Below are positions 1-6,326 of a stretch of DNA of 7,078 bases, one piece after another; position 1 is the stretch's first letter; the number at the start of each line of letters is the position of its first letter. Location of the stretch: NCBI GenBank assembly GCA_021297975.1, contig JAJTHO010000117.1, forward strand, positions 1-7,078, written 5' to 3'. Origin of the DNA: Alphaproteobacteria bacterium. Lineage in GTDB: Bacteria > Pseudomonadota > Alphaproteobacteria > JAJTHO01. The notes under the pieces are model-generated. The model saw only the letters and a program-made list of their open reading frames with translations, was not told where the DNA came from and searched no databases. The position numbers were made by a program, and so were the translations under genes.

Positions 1-782
1 CCAATCAGCGCCTTATACCGCGCATCATCGGGATGCACCGCAACGGCGCTATCGCCGAACAGCGTTTCCGGGCGAGTTGTCGCCACCACAATGCCGCCAA
101 TCGTGTGGCCATCAAACAGGATGTCATCCCCAGAAACAATCTCCGCTTGCGGGGCGCGGGTGTCGTTATCCACCAGCGGATAGAAAATATAGTACAGCTG
201 GCCTTTGTTTTCTTTGGAAATAACCTCTAAATCCGACACCGCCGTTTGCAGCTTAATATCCCAATTCACCAGCCGCTTATCTTTATAAATCAGGCCGTCT
301 TTATAGAGCTTTACGAAAATTTTTCGCACCGCCGCCGACAGGCCATCGTCCATGGTAAACCGCGCGCGGCTCCAATCAGCGCTTACGCCCAGCCGCTCCA
401 TCTGCGCGTATATCGCGTTGCCGGATTCCTCTTTCCATGCCCACACGGCCTCTAAGAATTTTTCCCGCCCGAGTTCTTGGCGCGTTGTGCCTTTTTCCGC
501 GAGCTGCCGCTCAACCACCATTTGCGTGGCAATCCCCGCGTGATCCGTGCCCGCCTGCCACAGCGTATCCCGGCCATTCATGCGCTGATACCGCACCAGA
601 ATATCTTGCAGCGTAAACGTCAGCGCATGGCCGATATGCAGCGTCCCCGTCACATTCGGCGGCGGCATCATCAGCGTAAACGGGTCTTTGCCCGTGTTTG
701 ATGGTTTAAACAGCCCCCCGGCTTTGGCCTTTTCATAATGGCGGGATTCAAAGGTTTTCGGGGCAAATGTTTTATCAAGCAT
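1..782 (-). CDS. valS: Valyl-tRNA synthetase, N-terminal part (runs off left edge)
   Basis: A cytoplasmic class I aminoacyl-tRNA synthetase that charges tRNA-Val with valine and hydrolyses mischarged Thr-tRNA. Reading the complement from ATG at 782 gives 260 uninterrupted codons to the window edge, starting MLDKTFAPKTFESRHYEKAK. Visible marks are PPPNVTGTLHIGHA (residues 40-53, containing the ATP-binding HIGH signature at 49-52), GTDHAGIATQMVVERQL (78-94), LVNWDIKLQTAVSDLEV (171-187), and ATTRPETLFGD (234-244), which opens the CP1 editing domain. The KMSKS loop, anticodon-binding domain and C-terminal coiled coil lie outside the window; the family is usually about 900 residues. No strong Shine-Dalgarno precedes the ATG (an A-rich leader instead), but the N-terminus matches the family and no better upstream start is in frame. 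It is transcribed divergently from the HEPN gene. Confidence 0.97.
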   Translation of the reverse strand, partial: MLDKTFAPKTFESRHYEKAKAGGLFKPSNTGKDPFTLMMPPPNVTGTLHIGHALTFTLQDILVRYQRMNGRDTLWQAGTDHAGIATQMVVERQLAEKGTTRQELGREKFLEAVWAWKEESGNAIYAQMERLGVSADWSRARFTMDDGLSAAVRKIFVKLYKDGLIYKDKRLVNWDIKLQTAVSDLEVISKENKGQLYYIFYPLVDNDTRAPQAEIVSGDDILFDGHTIGGIVVATTRPETLFGDSAVAVHPDDARYKALI

Positions 783-830
783 GGATTTTTTTAGGCTTTT
801 TTGCGCTCTATTGGCAAGGGGCTTTGGCGG

Positions 831-866
831 TGTTCGTTTTTCTTAGACGTTCACGAAGAATGAACA
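831..866. promoter_or_regulatory. Imperfect 12-bp inverted repeat, candidate operator of the HEPN/MNT pair
   Basis: The left arm TGTTCGTTTTTC (831-842) and right arm GAAGAATGAACA (855-866) pair at 10 of 12 positions around a 12-base centre. The two exceptions (836/861 and 839/858) would be G-U wobbles in a plus-strand RNA. A second, shorter perfect repeat, GTTCA (849-853) and TGAAC (861-865) seven bases apart, shares the right arm, so GTTC-type half sites occur three times (832, 849 and, inverted, 862). The element ends 25 bases before the HEPN start codon and overlaps the likely promoter. Seen: the symmetry. Inferred: a protein-binding operator or a 5' RNA hairpin; no U-run follows, so it is not an intrinsic terminator. 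Confidence 0.45.
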
Positions 867-878
867 TATTAATATAAG
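850..878 (+). promoter_or_regulatory. Possible sigma70-type promoter for the HEPN/MNT pair
   Basis: TTCACG (850-855) and TATAAG (873-878) are 17 bases apart and match the -35 and -10 consensus at 4 and 5 of 6 positions. Transcription would start near 885, giving a very short leader. An alternative -10, TATTAA (867-872), would leave room for the ribosome site but lacks a good -35. The stretch 865-877 is AT-rich. Judged by eye only; alphaproteobacterial promoters often fit the consensus poorly. Confidence 0.25.
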
Positions 879-891
879 CGCGGAGAAAGTT

Positions 892-1329
892 ATGCAGTCA
901 CAGCCCCCGAAAGAAACGCCGCGCTGGCGTTATCGTTTTGATAATTATAAACGGGCATTCCTATTGCTTCGTGAAGCAATAGAGGAAATGGACAAGCGAG
1001 AGTTAACACAGCTTGAAAAAGAAGGCATCATACAGCGCTTTGAATACACATGGGAACTGGCGTGGAAGGTGCTTAAAGACTATCTAGAATACAAGGGGAT
1101 TGTGCTGAGCACCATCACTCCTGCTGCGGCAATTAAGGCGGCATTTGCGGCCAATATTATTCATAATGGGGAAATCTGGATGCGTGCGCTTGATGCGCGT
1201 AATAAGATGTCACACACATATAGTTTTAGTGCTTTTGAAGAAATAATAAAATCTATCAAGTCTAGTTATCTTGTTATATTCGACGATCTTTATTCGAGTT
1301 TGCTCGATGATAGCCTGAGTCAAATTTGA
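892..1329 (+). CDS. HEPN-domain protein, nucleotidyltransferase substrate-binding (HI0074-like) family; probable RNase toxin
   Basis: A 145-residue, mostly helical cytoplasmic protein. The core (residues about 15-138) resembles the HI0074 / 'nucleotidyltransferase substrate binding protein' family: RFDNYKRAF, then QRFEYTWELAWKVLKDYLE (48-66), then the signature ARNKMSHTY (102-110). R103-x4-H108-x-Y110 fits the R-x4-H-x-Y motif of HepT toxins, in which Arg and His form the RNase active site and the Tyr is the residue adenylylated by the partner MntA. The start at 892 is supported by GGAGA at 882-886, six to seven bases upstream. The next gene encodes the matching MNT partner; its ATG overlaps this stop (TGATG, 1327-1331), so the two are probably translationally coupled. 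The second half of the gene is AT-rich (15 of 60 bases G+C at 1201-1260). The family call is secure; toxin activity is inferred from the motif and pairing. Confidence 0.9.
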   Translation: MQSQPPKETPRWRYRFDNYKRAFLLLREAIEEMDKRELTQLEKEGIIQRFEYTWELAWKVLKDYLEYKGIVLSTITPAAAIKAAFAANIIHNGEIWMRALDARNKMSHTYSFSAFEEIIKSIKSSYLVIFDDLYSSLLDDSLSQI

Positions 1330-1673
1330 TGTTTAACCATGGTCTTAGTTCCGAGCAATTAGCAGTGATGATAAATGTTTTGCGGATATTTGCTAAAAAG
1401 ATTGATTCTGTAGGTTTGTTCGGTTCCCGTGCACAAGGTAAGGCAAGAAAAAACTCTGACATAGATTTGGTAATTTATGGTTCTTTGAGTGAACCTGAAA
1501 TAGACAGATTGTGGACTTTGTTTGACCAAAGTAGTTTAGCGGTAAAGGTCGATATTAATCTATATTCCTTGACCACGTATCCCCCCTTAAAAGCGCATAT
1601 TGATGCGGTCATGCAGCCACTTTTTAGCAAGGCAGATTTGTTATCTACAACACCATCTCCCGTGTCGCCGTAA
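1329..1673 (+). CDS. Minimal nucleotidyltransferase (MNT) of a HEPN/MNT pair; probable antitoxin
   Basis: A 114-residue pol-beta-superfamily nucleotidyltransferase. GSRAQGKARKNSDIDLVI (32-49) is the GS-x10-D-x-D signature, with metal-binding D44 and D46, and D75 in VKVDINLY is the likely third carboxylate, so the active site looks intact. In characterised pairs the MNT adds AMP to the HEPN toxin's tyrosine and neutralises it; that role is inferred here. I chose ATG 1329, which overlaps the upstream TGA by one base; a TTG at 1326 would add one residue. The recognisable domain seems to end near residue 101 (AVMQPLFSK). The last nine residues (106-114) and the stop lie inside the opposite-strand end of prfC (29-bp overlap), so the tail may have been acquired by readthrough into the neighbour. 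G+C is low (25 of 60 at 1381-1440), unlike prfC. Confidence 0.9.
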   Translation: MFNHGLSSEQLAVMINVLRIFAKKIDSVGLFGSRAQGKARKNSDIDLVIYGSLSEPEIDRLWTLFDQSSLAVKVDINLYSLTTYPPLKAHIDAVMQPLFSKADLLSTTPSPVSP

Positions 1674-3225
1674 ACCTCAACCCCGCCGCATCGTCCATCG
1701 TCTTCTGTAAATGCCACGCATTCCGGGCAATAAACACCAAGCAGCCATCATGATCATGGCCGCAAGCCGACCTGTTCGCCTCGCTGAACGCTTTCAGCTT
1801 TGCCGCATCGTCAGAAAACACCCAGCGCACGGCATAGGCGGCGGTGGCTTCAAACGAGGCCGCAACGTCGTATTCACTGCGGAGGCGCTCAGCCAGCACC
1901 TCAAACTGCAAGGGCCCCACAACGCCCACCACCCAATCGCTGCCGTCCAGCGGCTTAAACACTTGGCTGGCGCCTTCTTCGGCGAGTTGTTCCAATGCCT
2001 TATACAGATGCTTGCGACGCAGCGGATCATCGAGCCGCACGCGCTGCAAATGTTCCGGCGCGAAAGACGGCACGCCGGAAAAATGCAGCGCTTCGCCCTC
2101 AGACAAAGAATCACCAATGCGCAGGTTGCCATGTCCCGGAATGCCGATGATATCCCCCGCAACGGCGGTCTCCACAATATCCCGATCAGAGGCCATAAAC
2201 AGCATCGCCCCGTGCACCGCCATGGTCTTGCCGGTGCGCACATGATTCAGCTTCATGCCGCGCTTAAACGTGCCCGAACACAGCCGCACAAAGGCAATGC
2301 GGTCGCGGTGTTTCGGATCCATGTTGGCTTGAATTTTAAAGACAAAGCCGCTGCATTTGGCATCCGATGGCGCAACCTCCCGCTCGCGTGCTGTTTGTGA
2401 GCGCGGCGAGGGGGCATAACGGCCAAGCCCAGCCAAAAGCTCGCGCACGCCAAAGTTATTGACCGCTGAGCCAAAGAATACCGGCGTCTGATGCCCGGCC
2501 AGATATTCCGCCGGGTCAAACGCCGGACATAACCCCTCGGCCATCGCCACATGCTCTTTCAAGCGCTCCACATGATAATCCGGCAGATGTTCGCGCAGCG
2601 CCGCATCATCCAGCCCAGTCAGGGTTATCGGCTCTTGCAGCCTATCGTTAACGCCTTTATCGAATTTAACCAATTGCTTGCCGAGCAGATCATACACGCC
2701 GTGAAAATCGCGCCCCATACCGATGGGGAGCGAGGCGGGGGTAACGCTGAGCGCGAGTTTGTCTTCAATTTCCGATAATAAATCAAACGGCTCAATCCCC
2801 TCGCGATCCAGCTTATTGATAAACGTGATAATCGGAATATTCCGCATCCGGCAGACTTCAAACAGTTTCAGCGTCTGCGACTCAATCCCTTTTGACCCGT
2901 CCAGCACCATCACGGCGGAATCAACGGCGGTCAGCGTGCGGTAGGTATCTTCGGAAAAATCCTCGTGCCCCGGGGTATCGAGCAGATTAAAAACATAATC
3001 GGCATAGGGAAACGTCATGACGGACGCCGTCACGGAAATACCCCGCGCTTTTTCAATCGCCATCCAGTCCGATTTTGCCCGCCGGGCGTCGCCCTTGGCC
3101 TTCACCGCGCCCGCCAGCTGAATCGCGCCGCCAAACAAAAGCAGCTTTTCCGTCAGCGTCGTTTTCCCCGCATCCGGGTGGGCGATAATGGCAAAGGTGC
3201 GGCGGCGCTGGTGTTCGGCTATCAT
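1645..3225 (-). CDS. prfC: Peptide chain release factor 3 (RF3)
   Basis: A cytoplasmic translational GTPase that ejects RF1/RF2 from the ribosome after peptide release. The product is 526 residues from ATG at 3225, against about 529 in E. coli. GTPase motifs: P-loop AHPDAGKT (15-22), RGIS (61-64), DTPGHEDFSEDTYRTLTAVD (83-102, containing G3) and NKLD (137-140). Further RF3 signatures are GFVFKIQANMDPKHRDR in domain II, EEGASQVF and VVGPLQFEVL in domain III, and a C-terminus (FTATREMVL) like the FxxTRE end of RF3. Start choice: the frame stays open to a TTG at 3267, but neither has a clear Shine-Dalgarno, and the 3225 ATG gives the length and N-terminus (MIAEHQRRRTFAIIAHP) expected for the family; a GTG at 3231 is also possible. 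It is divergent from the mltB-like gene and convergent with, and overlapping, the MNT gene. No terminator is visible after the stop. Confidence 0.97.
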   Translation of the reverse strand: MIAEHQRRRTFAIIAHPDAGKTTLTEKLLLFGGAIQLAGAVKAKGDARRAKSDWMAIEKARGISVTASVMTFPYADYVFNLLDTPGHEDFSEDTYRTLTAVDSAVMVLDGSKGIESQTLKLFEVCRMRNIPIITFINKLDREGIEPFDLLSEIEDKLALSVTPASLPIGMGRDFHGVYDLLGKQLVKFDKGVNDRLQEPITLTGLDDAALREHLPDYHVERLKEHVAMAEGLCPAFDPAEYLAGHQTPVFFGSAVNNFGVRELLAGLGRYAPSPRSQTAREREVAPSDAKCSGFVFKIQANMDPKHRDRIAFVRLCSGTFKRGMKLNHVRTGKTMAVHGAMLFMASDRDIVETAVAGDIIGIPGHGNLRIGDSLSEGEALHFSGVPSFAPEHLQRVRLDDPLRRKHLYKALEQLAEEGASQVFKPLDGSDWVVGVVGPLQFEVLAERLRSEYDVAASFEATAAYAVRWVFSDDAAKLKAFSEANRSACGHDHDGCLVFIARNAWHLQKTMDDAAGLRFTATREMVL

Positions 3226-3308
3226 AGACACGGGTGTGTAGCGGTTTGTGTGCGTTTCTGCAAGCAAGCGTTGACCGCTGGTTTAAGCTGTGGCAAGAAG
3301 CAAAAATA
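3226..3308. promoter_or_regulatory. Divergent spacer between prfC and the mltB-led operon
   Basis: These 83 bases must hold, or adjoin, the start signals for prfC (leftward) and the five-gene operon (rightward), unless promoters lie inside the flanking genes. I see TTGACC at 3271-3276 but no good -10 at the proper distance. There is a small palindrome ACACGGGTGT (3228-3237) directly before the prfC ATG, and AGCGGT (3240-3245) with its inverted copy ACCGCT (3274-3279) 28 bases on. None is strong enough to call a defined promoter or operator. Confidence 0.35.
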
Positions 3309-4346
3309 ATGAAAAAAATTGGGTACGCGGTATTATTCCTTTTCTTGGCTGCCTGCGCCGCAGAGCCAACGTCTTCGGGCGCTTCTATGACAACAACACC
3401 AAAAATTGCCGATGCTCCGGCATCAAAGGCCGAGGTGCCGCACAACAGTCAGCCTTTTGATGAATGGCGTGCTGATTTACGCAAAGAGGCTCTTGCAAAG
3501 GGCATCAGTGCGAAAACATTTGATGCGGCCTTTAAGGGCGTTGCACCAATTGAGCGCATTATCGAGCTGGATAGGAATCAGCCTGAATTTAAGCGCACAC
3601 TGGCGCAGTATCAGGCCAGTGCTGTTTCGGATAAGCGCGTTGCCGATGGCAGGGTGCGTTACAAGCAGCACGAAAAATTGTTGTCGCGTATTAGTAAAGA
3701 AACAGGTGTTCCCGCTGAAGTCATCGTGGCGCTTTGGGGCATGGAAACAAATTTTGGCGGCAATACCGGCTCGTTCAATATTGTTAATGCGCTGGCAACA
3801 CTGGCGTATGATGGACGGCGCAGCGTCTATTTTCGCGGCGAGCTTGTGAACGCGCTGACGATGCTGGAACGCGGTGATGTGGCGCTAAAAGATTTTCGCG
3901 GCTCTTGGGCGGGGGCGTTTGGCCAATGTCAATTTATGCCGTCAACCTATTTGAAACATGCCGCAGACGGCAGCGGTGATGGTAAAAAAGACATCTGGAA
4001 ATCGCTTCCCGATGTGTTTGCGTCCGCTGCAAATTATCTGAAAAACAGCGGCTGGAAAAAAAATCAGGTTATTGCGATTGCCGTGACGAATCCGCAAAAA
4101 ACCATCCCCGTGCGCGGCGCACCGCTCGTGCCGGTAACCGACTGGACAGCGCAGGGGATAGAGGCGTTGCCGGGTGAGGCGCCCTTATCTGCTTTAGGCG
4201 GAAAGGTTCGCCTTGTTGTGCCCGAAGCCGACAATCCCGAACAGGCCTATTTGGTTGGGGAGAATTATGAGGCGCTGCTGAGTTGGAATCGATCCAATCT
4301 TTTTGCGCTCAGTGTTGCGAAACTTGCCGAAAGGATTGCGCCATGA
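3309..4346 (+). CDS. mltB: MltB-family lytic murein transglycosylase, lipoprotein
   Basis: Predicted to cleave the MurNAc-GlcNAc bond of peptidoglycan, leaving 1,6-anhydroMurNAc ends, in the periplasm. The 345-residue product starts MKKIGYAVLFLFLAAC, a lipoprotein signal with lipobox L13-A-A-C16; position +2 is Ala, so outer-membrane sorting is expected. After a low-complexity linker (about 17-47), the catalytic domain shows ALWGMETNFGGNTG (141-154, catalytic Glu E146), FNIVNALATLAYDGRR (156-171), GSWAGAFGQCQFMPSTY (198-214), and DGSGDGKKDIW (220-230), leading to SLPDVFASAANYL. It stops at the usual end of the domain (SWNRSNLFALSVAKLAERI) with no extra peptidoglycan-binding module. The frame is open upstream to 3234, but the lipobox places the start at ATG 3309, with a modest AAGAAG at 3295-3300. 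It heads the operon and shares ATGA with rlpA. Confidence 0.95.
   Translation: MKKIGYAVLFLFLAACAAEPTSSGASMTTTPKIADAPASKAEVPHNSQPFDEWRADLRKEALAKGISAKTFDAAFKGVAPIERIIELDRNQPEFKRTLAQYQASAVSDKRVADGRVRYKQHEKLLSRISKETGVPAEVIVALWGMETNFGGNTGSFNIVNALATLAYDGRRSVYFRGELVNALTMLERGDVALKDFRGSWAGAFGQCQFMPSTYLKHAADGSGDGKKDIWKSLPDVFASAANYLKNSGWKKNQVIAIAVTNPQKTIPVRGAPLVPVTDWTAQGIEALPGEAPLSALGGKVRLVVPEADNPEQAYLVGENYEALLSWNRSNLFALSVAKLAERIAP
4331..4335 (+). promoter_or_regulatory. Ribosome binding site of rlpA
   Basis: AAGGA lies seven bases before ATG 4343, inside the last codons of the mltB-like gene. It decides the start in favour of 4343, where a lipoprotein signal begins, over the in-frame TTG at 4283. Confidence 0.75.
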
Positions 4347-5173
4347 AAACAGTATTTTCACTGCTGATTTTAGGTTTTCTTGCCGCTTGCGGGTCAACCA
4401 ATCAAGACCTCATTAATCCTGCCGATAAGGGCATGTTCAAAATCGGCAAGCCTTACCAAATAAACGGCAAGTGGTATCGCCCCTCTGTTGATTGGGATTA
4501 CGATGAAACAGGTATAGCATCGTGGTATGGTGCGCCGTTTCATGGCCGCCCCACTGCAAACGGCGAAGTTTTTGATAAAGAGCAGCTTACAGCCGCGCAC
4601 ACAACGTTGCCACTTCCCAGCGTTGTTCGTGTCACTAATCTTGACACCGATAAAGAAGTGGTTGTGCGTATAAACGATAGAGGCCCCTTTGTTGGCGGGC
4701 GCATCATCGATTTATCGTATGCCGCGGCTAAGAGCATTGGTATGGACAGAACGGGCACGGGTAAAGTTCGTGTTCAGATACTGCCGGAAGAAAGTAAGCA
4801 AGCCGCACTTGCAGCGGGCGCGCGGGAAGAACAGCTTGTTGCCAGCGGCGCCCCAGCTCGCAGCATTGAAAATCCTGAGGTTTATGAAACGCCAGTTGCA
4901 AGGGGCGTTGCGCCGGAGCGGAGCGGCAGAGCCTATTCCGATGGCGGCGTGATGTTTGTGCAGGCGGGCGCGTTCAGCAGCAAAGATAACGCGTATCAGC
5001 TGGCGAACTCGCTGAACTCCATCTACACGGCCAATGTTGCGCCCACGGTATCAGGCGGCAAACAGCTCTACCGCGTTCGGCTTGGGCCCGTAAACACGGT
5101 GAACGAAGCTGATGATGTGCTCGCAAAAGTTGTCTCCAGCGGTCACGACAGTGCAAAGATAGTTGTTGAATAA
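4343..5173 (+). CDS. rlpA: RlpA-family septal lytic transglycosylase lipoprotein with SPOR domain
   Basis: A 276-residue lipoprotein. The signal MKTVFSLLILGFLAAC has lipobox L13-A-A-C16 (+2 Gly, outer membrane expected). The double-psi beta-barrel RlpA domain spans about 56-147: ETGIASWYGAPFHGRPTANG, then GEVFDKEQLTAAHTTLP and VVRINDRGPFVGGRIIDLS. E75, D78, H86 and D112 have the spacing (+3, +11, +37) that I recall for the residues needed by the active Pseudomonas aeruginosa enzyme, so this copy is predicted catalytic on stem-peptide-free ('denuded') glycan at the septum. A variable linker (about 148-200) leads to a C-terminal SPOR domain (about 203-276, from VMFVQAGAFSSKDNAYQLA to YRVRLGPV), which binds denuded septal glycan. 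It overlaps the preceding gene by four bases and is 13 bases from the carboxypeptidase gene. Confidence 0.95.
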   Translation: MKTVFSLLILGFLAACGSTNQDLINPADKGMFKIGKPYQINGKWYRPSVDWDYDETGIASWYGAPFHGRPTANGEVFDKEQLTAAHTTLPLPSVVRVTNLDTDKEVVVRINDRGPFVGGRIIDLSYAAAKSIGMDRTGTGKVRVQILPEESKQAALAAGAREEQLVASGAPARSIENPEVYETPVARGVAPERSGRAYSDGGVMFVQAGAFSSKDNAYQLANSLNSIYTANVAPTVSGGKQLYRVRLGPVNTVNEADDVLAKVVSSGHDSAKIVVE

Positions 5174-5174
5174 A

Positions 5175-5179
5175 AAGGA
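5175..5179 (+). promoter_or_regulatory. Ribosome binding site of the D,D-carboxypeptidase gene
   Basis: AAGGA sits just past the rlpA stop, seven bases before ATG 5187. It supports that start over an in-frame TTG at 5163, which would put a charged stretch in front of an otherwise standard signal peptide. Confidence 0.75.
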
Positions 5180-5186
5180 AAAAATC

Positions 5187-6326
5187 ATGTTGCGTTATGC
5201 TATAGTTTTCTTGTTGCTTGTCTGCAGTGCGTTACCCGCCGCGGCGCAAGTTCCGCTTGAGCTGAAAGCACGCAACGCGATTTTGATTGATGCCGATACG
5301 GGTACAATTTTATACGATAAAGATTCGCACCGCGCCATATACCCGGCCAGCATGACCAAAATCATGACCGTCTACCTGATTTTTGAACAGGTAAAAAGCG
5401 GCCGCATGAAATGGGAAGACCTCTGGACGGTCAGTGCCAATGCCCAGCGCCAACAAGGCTCGCGCAGCTTTGTCCAGGCCGGCTCGCAAATCAGCGTTTA
5501 TGATTGCACCTTGGGTATTATTGTCCACTCTGGCAACGATTGCGCGGTTGTCGCAGCCGAAGCCATCGCGGGCAGCGAGGCAGGATTTGCGGTGATGATG
5601 ACAGAAAAAGCCGTTGAGCTAGGCATGAAAGAAAGCGTTTTCAAAAATGCATCGGGTTTGCCCAATCCGGATCACTGGTCGAGTTCGGCAGATTTGGCTG
5701 TTCTGGCACTCAATATGATTCGTAATTTTCCGGATTATTATCCGATGTACGCAACGAAAGCGTTCACGATTAATAATATTACCCAGCCAAGTCGGAACCC
5801 ATTGTTTCGTTCAAACTTTGAAGGCGCGGATGGTCTTAAAACCGGCTATACAGAAGATGCGGGCTATTGTTTTGTTGGCTCAGCCGTGCGCAATGGCCGC
5901 CGCCTGATTGGCGTCGTTGCGGGTCTTGAGTCGCCAAATCAACGTTCTCAGGACATACAGGCGCTCTTGGAATGGGGCTTTAACCAATTTGATAACTACC
6001 GCGTGGCAACGGTGGGCAATGCCGTTCTGAAAGCGCCGGTATGGCTGGGGACAGTCAAGGAAGTAGCGCTGGAGACTTCGAAAACATTGGCGTTAACCCT
6101 GCCTATTTCGGCCTCAAAAGGTTTGGAAGCGAAAGTAACATACACAACGCCGCTGCAAGCGCCGCTGAAAAAAGGCCAGGAAGTGGGCGTGATTACGTTA
6201 ACCAGTCCGCTGCTTAAGCAGACCTATAACGTGCCGCTCGTTGTCAGCACCGATGTTCCGGCGCTCGGCGCATCAACATCCTTGCAGCAGCGTATCATTT
6301 ACGCCTTCACCGGTGATGCGGGTTGA
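5187..6326 (+). CDS. dacA: Serine-type D-alanyl-D-alanine carboxypeptidase (PBP5/6-like, peptidase S11)
   Basis: Removes the terminal D-Ala from peptidoglycan pentapeptides in the periplasm, limiting cross-linking. The product is 379 residues. A signal peptide (MLRYAIVFLLLVCSALPAAA, cleavage near residue 20) precedes the S11 domain (about 23-260). All three penicillin-binding motifs are present: S55-M-T-K58 (in YPASMTKIMT), S115-G-N117 (in VHSGND) and K218-T-G220 (in GADGLKTGYTEDAGYC). A beta-rich PBP5 C-terminal domain follows (about 270-355). The tail SLQQRIIYAFTGDAG is short; it may act as the amphipathic membrane anchor of the family, but is less obvious than in E. coli PBP5. The stop overlaps the tmk ATG by one base (TGATG, 6324-6328). 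The family is certain; the choice among dacA, dacC and dacF names is not. Confidence 0.95.
   Translation: MLRYAIVFLLLVCSALPAAAQVPLELKARNAILIDADTGTILYDKDSHRAIYPASMTKIMTVYLIFEQVKSGRMKWEDLWTVSANAQRQQGSRSFVQAGSQISVYDCTLGIIVHSGNDCAVVAAEAIAGSEAGFAVMMTEKAVELGMKESVFKNASGLPNPDHWSSSADLAVLALNMIRNFPDYYPMYATKAFTINNITQPSRNPLFRSNFEGADGLKTGYTEDAGYCFVGSAVRNGRRLIGVVAGLESPNQRSQDIQALLEWGFNQFDNYRVATVGNAVLKAPVWLGTVKEVALETSKTLALTLPISASKGLEAKVTYTTPLQAPLKKGQEVGVITLTSPLLKQTYNVPLVVSTDVPALGASTSLQQRIIYAFTGDAG

Noticed and set aside
33..701. Several plus-strand open frames of 63-74 codons
   Set aside because: They lie antisense to valS, whose minus-strand frame has unbroken family motifs over the whole stretch; their peptides are low-complexity and unrecognisable.
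788..817. Leftward promoter for valS (TTGCCA and TAAAAA on the minus strand, 18 apart)
   Set aside because: The -10 is weak and the implied start would fall at or within the ATG, so I do not call it; the A-rich leader explains the match.
1515..1532. Perfect 6-bp inverted repeat ACTTTG-N6-CAAAGT within the MNT gene, considered as a prfC terminator
   Set aside because: No T-run follows on either strand, the stem is short and AT-rich, and it is over 100 bases past the prfC stop.
1711..2400. A 229-codon plus-strand open frame
   Set aside because: It is the antisense shadow of prfC, rich in His, Arg and Ala as expected from complementing GC-rich codons, with no recognisable domain and no ribosome site.
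3267..3267. TTG at 3267 as the start of prfC
   Set aside because: No ribosome site precedes it and the extra 14 residues have no counterpart in RF3 that I know; ATG 3225 gives the normal length.
3271..3276. TTGACC as a -35 element for the mltB-led operon
   Set aside because: No acceptable -10 is found 16-18 bases downstream.
3053..3445. A 130-codon minus-strand open frame spanning the prfC start and the mltB-like N-terminus
   Set aside because: It reads prfC in a shifted frame and the lipoprotein gene in antisense; both true frames carry strong motifs there.
5220..5225. Cys13 in the carboxypeptidase signal peptide as a lipobox
   Set aside because: The residue before it is Val, not Gly/Ala/Ser, and a clear signal peptidase I site (PAAA) follows; S11 carboxypeptidases are not usually lipoproteins.
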